DNA from: Isoetes taiwanensis
Lineage: Eukaryota > Streptophyta > Lycopodiopsida > Isoetales > Isoetaceae
Reading direction: 5' to 3'
Assembly: GCA_021234155.1 (NCBI GenBank)
Contig: JAJEKV010000206.1
Span: 374,001-438,000, forward strand
Length of the DNA stretch: 64,000 bases
Numbering within the stretch: the first letter of the stretch is position 1; the number at the start of each line of letters is the position of its first letter. Below the pieces are notes generated by a model, which was given only the letters and a program-made list of their open reading frames with translations, was not told the DNA's origin and searched no databases. This document shows, one piece after another, positions 47,327 through 59,001 of this stretch. The position numbers and the translations under genes were made by a program.

Positions 47327-49048
47327 AATGAAAATGACATACCTTAGTCATGGGAGAAGAATAACATGAATAACATTATATGTCGAGACTAAAATGTGGT
47401 TCTCGGTAATAGGCTGATGCGAAAATAAGGTTTCCATTTTCAAGTGCTTAAATGTACAACATTTATTGTATCTGTTATGAAGCCATAAGCCGTACTCTGT
47501 AAACTGAGCAACATGGATAAAACTAAAACCATACACCTGCAATAAAAATCTAGGAATTTACCTGCAAAGCACACCAATTGGAGCCAGAATCCATATGTTT
47601 ATTCAGAAGGTCTACAAATTATTACTGTCCTTAATGTACTGTAGTAGCCAAAAATATTCCTCGGAATAGGTCTTTGCAGGGTCAAAATTGCCATCGTGAA
47701 AAAATAAGTTAGTTACTGTGAACAATTTCATTAAGAAGAATCGAAATTCTAGAAGATGCTGACTGATTATGGGTGAGGGTGATCAATATGAAGCAAAATC
47801 TCGCCTCTCATGCAACATCAACATGCAATGTCTCAGTAGTTTACAAAAAGCTAAGGCATCTCAATGGCTGGTAATTTGAATGCTTGTAAATTAGAAAAGA
47901 GAAGTCATGTGAATTTTGAGAATGTTAAATTTAAATACAACAGTTCAACAGAACCAAGACGAGCAATGTTATTCTTAGATACATCCATAGAATGACTTAA
48001 ATTTTATATCTTCTTTAAAGTTCCTTTTCTCTGGAGTCCCACTGCCAGCCTTTCAAGGCACATCACGTCACGTAGGCAATGCGTCTACCTGTTATGCCAC
48101 GTGTTAGCTATTTGAAGTAAATGTTGTAGAATCTAATTGATGCTGTATTTATCCCTTTATTCCTCAAGCCATTGTTTGTTTAACTACGATTAAAAACATA
48201 GCTACTAGGCTTGTTGACCGAGGAGCTCGGAGTAGAAAAAAAGGTGAACTAAAGATCGAAGGAAAAAGAAAGGTACGGTACGGGCAATCAAATCCAAAAC
48301 ATGGAATATAAACAAAAGTAAAGTAAAATAAATACTCATTCCCATTGCCTATTTGCCTGTCAACTTCTACGTCACAGGCCGTCATTTGTTTTGTATCCCC
48401 TACAAATCAAATAGCGCTGTCTTTGCAGCTTCATAAATCCAGGATTCAGGCTGCTGTGTTAATGGCCAGACTCGCTGTGCTTGATGCTACAGGGTTTTTA
48501 GCTATAATAAAGTCTGCCAAATCCTCCAGCAGACAGAATCACTTTTGGAGATTAATACCAAGGGTTTAATCCGAAGAACAGAGCACACAACATATCATTT
48601 GTAGTTCCTCCTCCGATATGAATGAAAATTGCAGATGTGGCAACAAAATTGATGCAAACCGGAGGCGTTTGTGGGCAATACAAATGAGAAAACTGAAATT
48701 AGCTAGGTCACCACAACCTGTGCTTTAGATTGCAGGGAAATCTTAATCCCCAAAACGAAAAATTGCCATTAACTTAATTCTCCCATTTTGATACCGGCAA
48801 GATTTTGGGGACTACTCTGAAGCATTTTTCTGCCAGATAATCCATTTTCTATGCTCAGATTCACAGTTGGATGCGTTTTGTCTTACTGGGTCCTTACATC
48901 TACCATTAAACTGGCTGATTGGAAGCTAGATTGGTGATTAATATACCCAGATTTGGGTCCGAATTCATCGATTATCGGATTGGATTTTAAACCCGAGCTT
49001 GAACTCTGTTATTGGAAGCTCCCTCGGATGAGCGAGATTTTTGGATTG
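46721..49048. other. No gene recognised; tRNA-like relic and T30 tract
   Basis: 47160-47290 on minus contains GGTTCGACTCTC, which fits a pol III B box, about 25 nt after GTGGACAATGCGC, a poor A box. This may be a tRNA-derived SINE piece. It is bordered at 47296-47325 by 30 T residues. The rest has no supported gene. Confidence 0.4.
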
Positions 49049-49049
49049 T

Positions 49050-49493
49050 AGTAGGCCCTTTTTCCACAGCAGTCACAAAATATGGCTGTCATTATCCATA
49101 TAAGACACCATTTGTGACTCCAAGGCTAAAATGAGACACACAAATCTAAACTTGTTTTTCCACTGCATGGTAGTCATAAAATATGACACCACTAAAATGC
49201 TAGTGGAAAAGCATGAAAAAATAAGACACGTCTTATTTTTAGTTATTTTTAGTTATATATTCAAATAAGACTAGGTGTCTTATTTTACGGCGGGGGAAAT
49301 CCCCCGGAATAAAATAAGACTCCATTTGGTATCCAAACCTATTCCGAACCTAAATAAGACATGTCTTAGTTTTATAGTGGAAAAGTGATTTACTTTTAAG
49401 ACAATAGGTGGCCAAATATCATTGGATAAAATATGTGACTTTTAGAGATAAGACTACCGTGGAAACAAAATCCTGCAGCAAAATGGGCCCTAA
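49050..49493. mobile_element. hAT-like MITE
   Basis: The left end TAGGCCCTTTTTCCAC (about 49052) and the right end, whose reverse complement is TAGGGCCCATTTTGCTGC (about 49492), are inverted repeats of the TAGGG type common in hAT MITEs. Internal words such as aataagac and gtcttatttt recur in both orientations. No coding sequence. A clear 8 bp target duplication was not found. Confidence 0.6.
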
Positions 49494-50470
49494 GCTGCCT
49501 TCAAGCAGATGCTCGAACCTCTACGATTGATCCATGGAGTAGATGAGTAATCAAACTGCCCAGAAGATACAAATTGGACCAGATTGGAGCAGAAAACAGA
49601 GTAATCAAGGGCTACTTGAGATCTTTATATCTGTGGCAATTTTAGAGTTTGAGAGATTCCTATTTCCAGCATAAAGGAATCCCTGCAGAATCAATGCATT
49701 AGAAGGGCTCTCTTGCCACATAGATAGAGCTGGGTTAATCCTTACAGCTCTGAGTTCTTTTCGAATCTAAATCTAGCTATGAAATCTGGATCACAGATTC
49801 AGAAATATAAGCTTCTGGGAGCTTACAGGCCAATTCCGATGCACAGGCGGGCTACCTTAGCATGTTTAATCTCAGGAGTAGTATATGCTCTATAGCGGGA
49901 CACAGAGAACAAAATAAACACGCATGTCCACACTGGGGCTTCCTTGGTGGACGAATCTCAACTATCAATTGCTAGGTCCGATAACCTCAATTTCAAACGA
50001 TTTCACGATCGATTTCAAAATTTATGTTCAGCATATTCATTGCACAAATCAATTCAAAGCAGCTTATCAGAGTATTTGAATTATTGGGGCACTTACCGTC
50101 TGCGGCGCTAGGCCTCGTTTTTGCTAGATTGGGCCTTGTTTTTGCTAGATTGATGGCGACCGAACCAGAATTTACAGAAACCACCAACATAGAACGGAAG
50201 AGGGAGCCAAAAAGTATGGGTTACTGTTGGAAATCAATCTTGACATTTTGGAATTTTTTTGTTTATTTTTGGAACCGGAAAGCTGGGCCATTAATTTTAT
50301 ATGTAGTAAAATAATGGGCAAGACATGTCCCTTCACCCTCATATTGGGCAACCCAATTTTTACGCTGGTCAATATACAAACCAAACAATGTAACAGGGAA
50401 TGAAGAGCCTTGATGCACCCCACATTGTTATTGATGGGTTTATTTGATGGGGGCACATCAAACACCTAGT
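49494..50470. other. No gene recognised
   Basis: Only short open frames are present. The segment gggcct(c/t)gtttttgctagatt is duplicated in tandem at 50108-50150. Confidence 0.45.
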
Positions 50471-52140
50471 TTAAAGCCTATACACAACATTATGTAACTC
50501 ATATGGAACACCTAATTGTGAATCTCGTGCAAAGTGAGAGTGGGGTGCTTGATTTTTGGATTAAGAAATGCCTTCAAATAATGTACCTTGCAGATATACT
50601 AGGATTCGTTTTGTTGCTTGCTAGTGGCTCATTTTAGGGTGTTGCATGAATCGGTTAACTAGCCCAATTGCAAGTAGTATATTAGGCCTAGCAATTATAG
50701 CATAGATGAGAGAACCAACCAATTGTCTAAACAAGGTGGTATTACATGGTCCTCCAGTGATATCCAAAGTAACTTTGAGGTGTTATCTATATGGAGAAAA
50801 AACTAGTTTGCAAGTTTATGTATGAAACCTTTGCAACATTTCCTCGATATATTTAGTTTGGGTAAGCATGATAGACGTATCGTTTTGTCAAACTTCGATA
50901 CCTAGACAATACTAGAAGACTCCTAGGTCTGTGATTTTAAAGGATTTATTGAGTTGAAGTAGATCTACATTTTCTGTATTATGGATCCACATAAAGGGCA
51001 TACGTATCTAACTGTTAGATAATAGAGATGGGTCTATTGTGGAAAGCTTGTACCCAAGTTTTAGGATAAAACATTTGTTTTGTGATGCCAGCACAAAAAG
51101 GGCCATAATACGTATCTAACTATTAAATAATAGACGCAGGTCTATTGTGGAAAGCTTGTACCCAAGTTTTAGAAAAAAAAACATTTGTTTTGTGATGCCA
51201 ACACCTTAAGGCCTACTTTAAACCATACAAACTCTTATAGAGTTTGCATGCCTCTTCTTCTTTTTGCCCAAATTTTGAGGTTGCTCATGGAAATGGCTTC
51301 ATGTATGTCACCATTACGACATGCACTTTTAAGTCTAGCTACGTGTAAGCCAGCATTTACTTAGGCAATAACTGCTCGAATTGTTAGCATTCTGGCTACA
51401 AGGACAAGAACATCAGTATAGCCAATGCCAAATTCTTGGGCATCTCCCTTTGCTACAAGTCTGGCTTTACATTTTGCTATGTTGCCATACGAGTTAAATT
51501 TTATTTTGAAAACCCATTTATTGCTAACAACATGCTAGCCTGGTGGTTTAGAAGTGAGCTGCCAGGCACCTTATGTAGTGAACATATCATATACCTCTTT
51601 CATTGCATGTTGCCATATAGGAAGGCCAGTTGCTTCCTTGTAAGTGGCTAGATCTATGTTATCCAAAATTTGGATCATTAAAACATTATTGCAGTATATT
51701 GACTTGGATGCAAGTTGCTGCTTGACCTGGATCTTTTTGTATCGCCTGAGCACAGAGCCCTTGCTAAAGATGGTACAACTGATGGAGGCCTGATGGTGGA
51801 CATGTAGTGTAGGGCAATCAAGATTGAAAGCATCTTTTAACCTGTTATCTTGAAGGGCTGATGTATAAACATCATTAAGTGCAACATTTTCAATATTGGA
51901 GTGATCGTGGAACATTTGAGTGTCTTCGTTAATTATATTTTCTTCAATGCATAAACTTATATCTTGGGAGCAATTGCTGCGAACTCTAATGCAGAGGTAG
52001 TAATGTGCTCAAATAATTGCTGATGTTGATCCACTTCAAGGTGAAAGGTATGTGCTAAATCTGGCTCCTCAATGGATGCACTTTCTAGAAAGTCAACATT
52101 TCGTAATACAAATACCTTTTTTGTTATGGAGTAATACATC
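50471..52140 (-). mobile_element. Copia retrotransposon, RT to RNase H part (decayed)
   Basis: Read on minus from 52140 downward the sequence has, with shifts and stops, a SITKKVFVLRNVDF block before RT, a TYKEATGLPIWQHAMKE block at the start of RT (about 51645-51600), a KLYKSLYGLK block (near 51200), FKITDLG, and LVGSLIYAIIARPNILLAIG before RNase H (about 50730-50665). This order is that of Copia elements. A tandem duplication of about 113 bp (tacgtatctaactgttag, 51000 and 51110) interrupts it. The integrase of what is probably the same element is at 55690-56400. Confidence 0.8.
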
Positions 52141-52163
52141 TTCCATCCATTTTAGCTGATTCG

Positions 52164-53606
52164 CTACATATTCTAAACCAGGTGCAACCTGGACTATTAT
52201 AGTCGGCGGATTCGTTGATCCTACCATAGTCGTCGGATTCGCCGGGGCCTGTGAGCACCTCTCGTTTCGCTTATAGTCATTTATGATTGGAGGCACCTAC
52301 AATTTTGAAATACGAAATATGCCTTCGCCTAAGGTTTGAGGAAATATCGAACCTCTATATGGCTTTGCCTAAGATTTTAGAATATGAAATACAGGGGCTC
52401 GAATCTCTACCAAAATAACTCAATGTCATAATAAGACTACTTTAACCAATACACCTAACGTGATTATTTTTTTATCTTGAATCTATGTTTCTTTTTATAA
52501 CCACCCATTCAATTATTTTAGAGATATATAGTCTATGGTTTCAGGAATTATTATTTTTTACATCCACATCAAATCCCCTCAGAACCCCCTGTTATTTTGC
52601 TACATATTTCTGAATGAGGTGCAACCTGGACTACCATAGTCATCGGATTCATCGATCCTACGACCCAGATCGTATGTTGGGACCTGTGAGCACCTTTGTT
52701 TCGCTTAAGGCCATTTATGATTGGAGTCGGCTATGATTTTGAAATATGAAATACGCCTTCGCCTAAGGTTTTGAGGGAATATCGAACCTCTATACGGCTT
52801 TGCTGAAGATTTTAGAATATGAAATACAGGGGCTCGAACCTCTACCAAAATAACTCAATGTCCTAATAAGGCTACTTTAACCAATGTACCGATGTGATTA
52901 TTTTTTATCTTGAATCCCTTTTTTTTTTATAACAACCCATTCGATTGTTTTAGGGATATATAGTCTATGATTTCAGGAATTGTTATTTTTTACATCCATA
53001 TCAAATCCTCTGGAATCCTCTATTATTTTGCTACATATGATCGCGCTAGGATATAACTTGCCATACTTTTTGGGTCTTTTCATCTGGTATAGCAGAAAAT
53101 GCTAAGCATCTGAAGACTCTTAAGTTCTACACATTTGATTTTCTGCCATATTTTGCTACATATTTCTAAATGAGGTGCAACCTGGACTACCATAGTCGTC
53201 GGATTCATCGATCCTACGACCCAGATCGTATGTTGGGACCTGTGAGCACCTTTGTTTCGCTTAAGGTCATTTATGATTGGAGTCGGCTATGATTTTGAAA
53301 TATGAAATACGCCTTCGCCTAAGGTTTTGAGGGAATATCGAACCCTTATACGGCTTTACTGAAGATTTTAGAATATGAAATACAGGGGCTCGAACCTCTA
53401 CCAAAATAACTCAATGTCCTAATAAGACTACTTTAACCAATGTACCTAGTGAGATAATGTGATTATTTTTTATCTTGAATCCCTTTTTTTTTTTATAACA
53501 ACCCATTCGATTGTTTTATGGATATATAGTCTATGGTTTCAGGAATTGTTATTTTTTACATCCATATCAAATCCCTCTGGAATCCCCTATTATTTTGCTA
53601 CATATG
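52164..53606 (-). repeat. Three direct copies of a tRNA-derived SINE-like unit
   Basis: Three units of about 440 bp start at about 52164, 52599 and 53155 (anchor ggtgcaacctggacta). On minus each has an A-box-like CATTGGTTAAAGTAG (52872-52886 in unit 2) and, about 30 nt later, a B box GGTTCGAGCCC (52830-52840). A second AGAGGTTCGA about 80 nt further on suggests a dimeric structure. Units 2 and 3 are the most alike. A diverged relative is at 42420-42640, so this is a dispersed family. A 110 bp piece of Copia integrase (53041-53150) separates units 2 and 3. Confidence 0.7.
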
Positions 53607-53940
53607 ATCAAATCAACACCATATAGTATATTGAGTGAAATCTTATAGTATTTTACAAATCTTGTTACACAGTATAACAAATTCTATACATCCATACCCC
53701 ACAAACGAGGAACTTTGTGTACGGTGTAGATTAAGGAATAAGGGGTGAATATGCCTATCCAACAGCTCTCGCTGCCCTACGTCACCCCCCGTGTGAATAT
53801 GCACCCAAACAAAAGGGGGTTTAAGGGGGGATTTAATTTTAAACATGTCTAATGTAATGGTTTGTGTTAATTAACGTTAATAGTAGTTATGTTGGTTGTT
53901 ATATTACAAAAATTTTTTGGCCCTTCGGGCCACAAAAGGA
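53607..53940. mobile_element. Foldback/MITE element, copy 2 (inverted relative to 12.3 kb)
   Basis: This copy matches the reverse complement of the left arm of the 12303-12715 element, including gtgtgaatatgcacccaaac, gggggatttaatttt and the end palindrome GGCCCTTCGGGCC (53919-53931). It also matches the central part (accccacaaa, aaggaataa). The opposite arm is missing. Confidence 0.7.
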
Positions 53941-54565
53941 ACAAACATAAATAAACTCTGAGGTAAAAAATAAAATAAAAATAAAAATGGAATAAAAGTA
54001 CAAAATGATTGATGTGTTATTGCTCCAAATTTAGACTTTGAGCTTGAGACTCCGAATACCCTACTTTGATTAATGGAGGTACTAAAAATCTTGCTAATCA
54101 ATGCTTTTAAGATGTTTGGAGAAGATATGGTAGACAGAGCGGTGTTAAAAGCAGTGGATTATTTGGCTGGAGGACATATCCTTTACCAATACCATGTACC
54201 TAAGAACATAACATCAGATCCCTGAATACATTTGAACTTTGAACTTTTCAACATTTGAAATGTCAACAATGTTTTTCTAGAAACATTGTACCACTGTCTC
54301 AACTTTTCTCCAGAAACTTTGAAATTTCTTTGTGTTCCATTCCCAGCAAGACAAATAGGATAAAGAAAACCAATATATTTCTTCGTCCTAATCTCTAGTG
54401 CCATACTTGACGATCACTTTCTGAGGGATATGTAAAATTATTTAGAAACATATGATACAACTGGGCACATTTGGGACTACTATACATGTTGCTTTTCCAT
54501 GCAGCGCAACAGTGAAACCAAACCTATGGTTCACTCTATATATTAACTGGGCCTGCAAATGCAGG
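53941..54565. other. No gene recognised
   Basis: AT-rich sequence between the MITE and the RING remnant; a short minus frame at 54183-54404 has no known domain. Confidence 0.45.
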
Positions 54566-55088
54566 CTAACCTATTGTGAAGGCACGAACAACCTCCACAA
54601 TAGGAGCCTGACACATGGGACAATTTGACCCATCTTGGAGAAGTTTATTAGCACACTTTGACCATGTGCACATGTGCCCACATCTGTTAAATCCAAAATA
54701 CAGTATTATTTGGTGCTTCAAGATTCTAAATAATCTGCTTAAATTCTTTAAGAGATGTTTTGAATACCTGTACAAGAGAGAATCAATGTTCTTATCGCAA
54801 CATCCACAACAAATTCCCTTTCTAACAGGTGCCCATTTTGATCCATCAATCGCCACCTCAGGTACAACTACAGTTCAAAATCCAGTGACGAACTGAAAGG
54901 AGACGAGCAATGAAACAAAAACACAGACCTTTTCCCGCGTACATTTGTTGAAGGGCATCTGAAACCTCCTGACATATAGAGCGTTGAAGCTCCAACTGCA
55001 TCTCTACCATCCTTTGTAGATCACCTAATCCTTGTTGGAGTTTTACAACATCTGCTCTCAATTCACTGGCACCATCCCAGACCTGATC
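54566..55088 (-). pseudogene. Plant RING-finger E3 ligase, C-terminal gene fragment
   Basis: Three exon-like pieces on minus give the end of a plant RING protein family. 55079-54944 is a coiled coil (LRADVVKLQQGLGDLQR, then MQLELQRSICQEVSDALQQM). 54856-54768 is WAPVRKGICCGCCDKNIDSL ending at a donor. 54683-54566 is CGHMCTWSKCANKLLQDG, then CPMCQAPIVEV and a stop. The last junction joins in phase through the Arg codon. In the RING the ligand expected as Cys in HMCTCSKC is Trp (TGG), so one zinc site is broken. The first junction does not join in phase and a TGA (55089-55091) closes the frame just upstream. The rest of the gene is absent; I call it a captured or duplicated dead fragment. Confidence 0.75.
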
Positions 55089-55689
55089 TCATTCTTTCTG
55101 GATAATGGCCCTGTTGATTCTTCGTCTAGCCATGGCTCTGTCTGATTGTGGCATTTTCCTCCTCTGTCCCATGTCCCTCCGCTCCACTCCGTCGGCTGGG
55201 TCTGTTAAAAGCGGGATGAGGGGACGAGCGCGTCTCCGGCGCCATCGGAAAGGAAAGAGGGCATCTGCCCAACCAAACGACGGATTTAGCCATAGCCTAC
55301 TGTGGGAAAAAAAACCCTTAAAGCTAACCTTTCTGGCCTGAAGAATCAGAAGTCGGATTTGCCTCAGTTGCTTCCGAATCAAAGGATAGGGTACGATAAC
55401 CCTAGAAAAGAAGAGCTCGATATCTGCATGCTAACCTTGAAAATCCGTCTAAAAATGGTGCATTCGAAAAGGGCTTCTATTGTAAACCCTTGGATTAAAA
55501 ACTCTTAGGGTCAATCTTGGCCATTAAGATGGGTAAGGGGAGCAAAAACCATTAAGAATGTGGAACTAAAACATGAGAATACCGCGCGCACTCTAGATAT
55601 ACTGATCAGTACATCTCGTGGAATACGCTCTTAAAATCATATGAAAACCATATTAAAAAGTGTACAAAAATACAAAAGAAACCCCCTGT
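55089..55689. other. Flank of the RING fragment, unassigned
   Basis: A minus frame at 55382-55089 is Arg-rich and could hold the previous part of the RING gene or unrelated sequence. The end at 55678-55706 repeats the 3' boundary of SINE unit 3 (tgctacatatgatc). Confidence 0.4.
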
Positions 55690-56400
55690 TATTATGCTAC
55701 ATATGATCGCTCTAGGATATAACTTGCCATACTTTTTGGATCTTTTCATCTGGTATAGCAGAAAATGCTAAGCAGCTGAAGACTCTTAGGTTCTACACAT
55801 TTGATTTTCTGCCATAACCAATTCCATATGGAGTCCCAATTAGATTTGTCAAGGTAGGAGCTCGATTAGCCAAGCAAGCTGCTTGTAGAGACATGCCAAA
55901 TTTAGCTTCAATATAAGAGTGGAAGTCCTGGAACTTTAAAAGAGCTTGATCTTTGATGGCTATGAAAAAGTTTTGCTGAATCTACTGAAATCATCTATTA
56001 TAGTTAGAAACCAGTGTGCACCTCCCAAAGAAGAATCGCGCATGTGACATAGATCCATATGCAAGAGTTCTAGTACTTTAGTGGCCCTGAAGCCTGTGTG
56101 TGAAGGGTATGGCTGCTATGTTTGTTTACCAAGATGGCATGCTTGACATTCCAATGATTTAATTTTTTAGAGTTAGGAGGCCTATTGCCATGTCCAAGTG
56201 TGCTTTCACCAATGGCGTCCTCCCACATGCCAAACCTAGCGTGTCAGAGTTTCTCAAGGTGAAGATCTACTGCTAAATAAGTTGAGTCTTGAATTTGGAA
56301 TGTACTGTCAACTGTATATATGTCCCCTTTATTCATATGACCTGTCGGCTACACTTGTAACTGGGCTGACTGAATAAACTTCCAAGGACTTAAATGGGTG
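55690..56400 (-). mobile_element. Copia integrase fragment
   Basis: On minus, from about 56330, degenerate frames show a LGHGNRPPN zinc-binding-like start, SLGGAHWFLTIIDDFSR, KDQALLKFQDF and LAARAP-like text, the order of a Copia GAG-pre-integrase and integrase core. The first 115 bp (55690-55805) are duplicated at 53041-53150. The LINE at 56450 cuts it off. Confidence 0.75.
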
Positions 56401-56449
56401 AGATACATCTTATTGATAGCAACAGTAGAGGTTCTGTTATTCATTGTGA

Positions 56450-59001
56450 TTGTTCTCAACAACTCCTCACATGCCTCAGCTGCGATTGGATTATGAACAT
56501 GCAGGGGCTTATGCCCAGATGCTTATAGATGACCTGGCAGAAATTTTGCAATATCCTACACTAGAGCAACAGACAGGACGGTTGACTGATGTGCTTAGGA
56601 CTGCGGCAGAGAGGTGCTTTGGGATAAGCCGCCCGCGACGGACCTCGAGGAACACAACCTTCCCACGTAATCAATGGTTTGATGCAGAGTGCAAGGAACA
56701 CAAACGCTGGCTCCGCCAAGTCACAGGCCCTGCTTTACGCCCACATGCAGTCAGACAGTACCGCATCTTCCTTAAAGCTAAGAAAGCCGGTACATTGCAA
56801 CAAGATCAAAGGGAAATGTTTTACCTCACAGGCGTCATCCCGGGACCTTTCGGGCGAAGGGTTCTTAGAAATCCAAAGATGACCCACGGGGAATATCACT
56901 CCCGGCAGTGGAGACAATACTTGCAACAGCTATATACGACCCTCAGGGTGCACATGCAGCATTACCCTTGCAAGAAGGCCCGGTCTTTGGAAATCACAGA
57001 TTCGGACATGGAACAAGGCTTGCGGCATCTTGCCAATGGGAAAGCCCGGACTTGGATGGTATGCGAGGCATAATTGCTTAAGTAGGGGGGGGGCCGTCCA
57101 TAATACCGTCTTGACCGCCTTGTTCAACAAGGCATTACAGAAGGTTTCCATTGCAGTAGACCAATAGCGAGTTGTTCCCATATATAAGGCGGGTGACCCA
57201 CACCGCCCGACCCACCATCGAACAATCATGGTCGATTCGGTGTTTGCAAAATTGCTTTGCTTTGGGATTCTCGAAAGCGGCAGCTTGACGGCTGGCAGAG
57301 GGCAAAGAGAGGTGCGGGCCCTCACCCGAGGCGGGATTCAGACCCGGCACTCAACCATTGACCACATCTTCACGTTATAACGCTGATTGAAGACGGCAGG
57401 AACGCCGCCGGGATCTATATTGTTGCTTTGTGGATTTTGCGAAGGCGTTTGACAACGTGCCTCGGAAAAACTATGGGCAAGACTACAACGGTGGGGGTTC
57501 CTGTAGATTTGCGAGAATGCGATTAATGCCAAAGCTATAACGAAAAGATGCTCGGGTCGGTTGCAGCGGACAAAGCCAACCATTTGATAGCGATGTCGGG
57601 GTTCGTCGGGGATGCCCTCTCTCCCCAACATTGTTTGGGCTTTACATTGATCAATTGAGAGTCGGCTTTGGCGATAATGGGGGCGATGGAGCTCACCTTC
57701 TCTATCAGATCATCGGGCGATTAATATATGCCGATGATGTGGACCTCCTAGCTTACACACCAGCCGGACATGCAACGACATCTCGATGCCCCGGACACGA
57801 TCGCCAAGCGACCGATATCTTGGCGTCAACCCTGGCCAAGGCGGTGGTTTTCATATCATCTTCACGCCACCGAGGGTCCCTCCTTCGATTATCGAGGCCA
57901 AAATGTGGAAGTTGCATCCACATACAAATATTTGGGAGTGGAGTTTCCTTCTACTATGCCTTCGGGACACATCCATATGCCACTACAGTGACGGTAGTGG
58001 AAGGCTCTATATGCAATGCAAAACAATAGTCATAGAGCGGAGTTGTATGATTGGGCCCATCGACCACGCTTTGTTCAAGGTCTTAGTGGAGCCCTGTCCT
58101 TTTATACTGGGTGGAAGTATGGGGCAAATGAGTATCACTTGCTACTTGGAATGACTTGGAGCAGGTCCAAAGCCTTCTTAGTAATGCAGCACTCGCCTCC
58201 CTAAACTAGCTTATATCATGGCAATGGAGCCGCATTGCCTCAAGTCCTGCTTGGAGGGAAAAGAGAGCTCAATGGTTGGCTAGATGGAATGTGCGGGGGC
58301 ACAGTGCATACATGTGCAAACAGAGGCGGTCGCCATAGCTTGAGGCAATATCTTGACGATTGCTTCCTCGGCAAGCTTTGGGATGCCAATGCCCTTAAAA
58401 GCAGTCAAGACAAACACACTACGGTAGCGACATAAATCCCACATTGGAACGAGGCCCGCAATGCTACTGCGTACCCACTTGCCCATGAAAAGGCGCGAGA
58501 CTCATTGCCTCCATTCGCATTGCGGGGCACATCATCTTCGAATTGAGACAAGGCGAGATGGATTGGTGAGCCACGCCGGGACGTGCTCTGTCAATGCCGC
58601 CAAATGGGAGTCATTGAGGATGAATCTCATACCCTTCAAAGTTGCCCAAAGATATGATCAAACCGGACACGATATGCCGAGTTGGTCGCCCGCCCGCCGT
58701 TACATGTGACATTGAGCACAGCATCCGTACGGGTGCTGGGATCATATCTTCAGGAGGTTATGGACATGCGAGATCAGCTATGTCCTCGGGCACACACTTG
58801 ACATGTATATAAACATTGATGTATACTTGTACAGTTTGACAGCATTCTTATTACTGCCACGGTTTTTCCCTCGAAAACCCTTCGGGGCGGGGGTTTTTTT
58901 AACCCGGACAGTAATAAGTTTGCTGCGCTCCTTATGGGTCCCATAGGCCGATTGGCCTCAGTGGACGATAAAAAATCATTCTCATTCTCATTCTCATTCT
59001 T
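56450..59001 (+). mobile_element. 5'-truncated LINE with RT remnant, hairpin module and (CATTCT)4 tail
   Basis: The first 207 codons (56450-57073) are an open linker between endonuclease and RT, with the LINE-typical NQWFDAECKEHKRWLRQ. RT follows in shifted frames: VDFAKAFDNV-like text near 57430, a GCPLSPTLFGLYIDQLR-like block near 57610-57660, and YADDVDLL (57729-57752), the polymerase active-site box. FDYRGQNVEVASTYKYLGVE follows. The C-terminal knuckle (58560-58680) and untranslated part with the hairpin module end in four CATTCT units (58977-59000). Many stops and shifts make it inactive. It appears inserted into the Copia integrase. Confidence 0.9.
58841..58924 (+). other. LINE 3' hairpin module (reference copy)
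   Basis: The outer stem is AGCA-tt-CTTATTACTG (58841-58856) with CAGTAATAAG-tt-TGCT (58909-58924). Inside, GGTTTT (58861-58866) can pair with AAAACC (58874-58879); CCC-TTCG-GGG (58878-58887) forms a UUCG-type loop; and AAAACCC (58874-58880) could instead pair with GGGTTTT (58891-58897). The inner pairings exclude each other, so the module could switch folds. A GGCC-gatt-GGCC hairpin (58946-58957) follows before the tail. Confidence 0.75.

Noticed and set aside
58841-58924. Known self-cleaving ribozyme (hammerhead, HDV or twister type) in the LINE hairpin
   Set aside because: The conserved core nucleotides of these ribozymes, such as CUGAUGA with GAAA of the hammerhead, are not present in the right arrangement.
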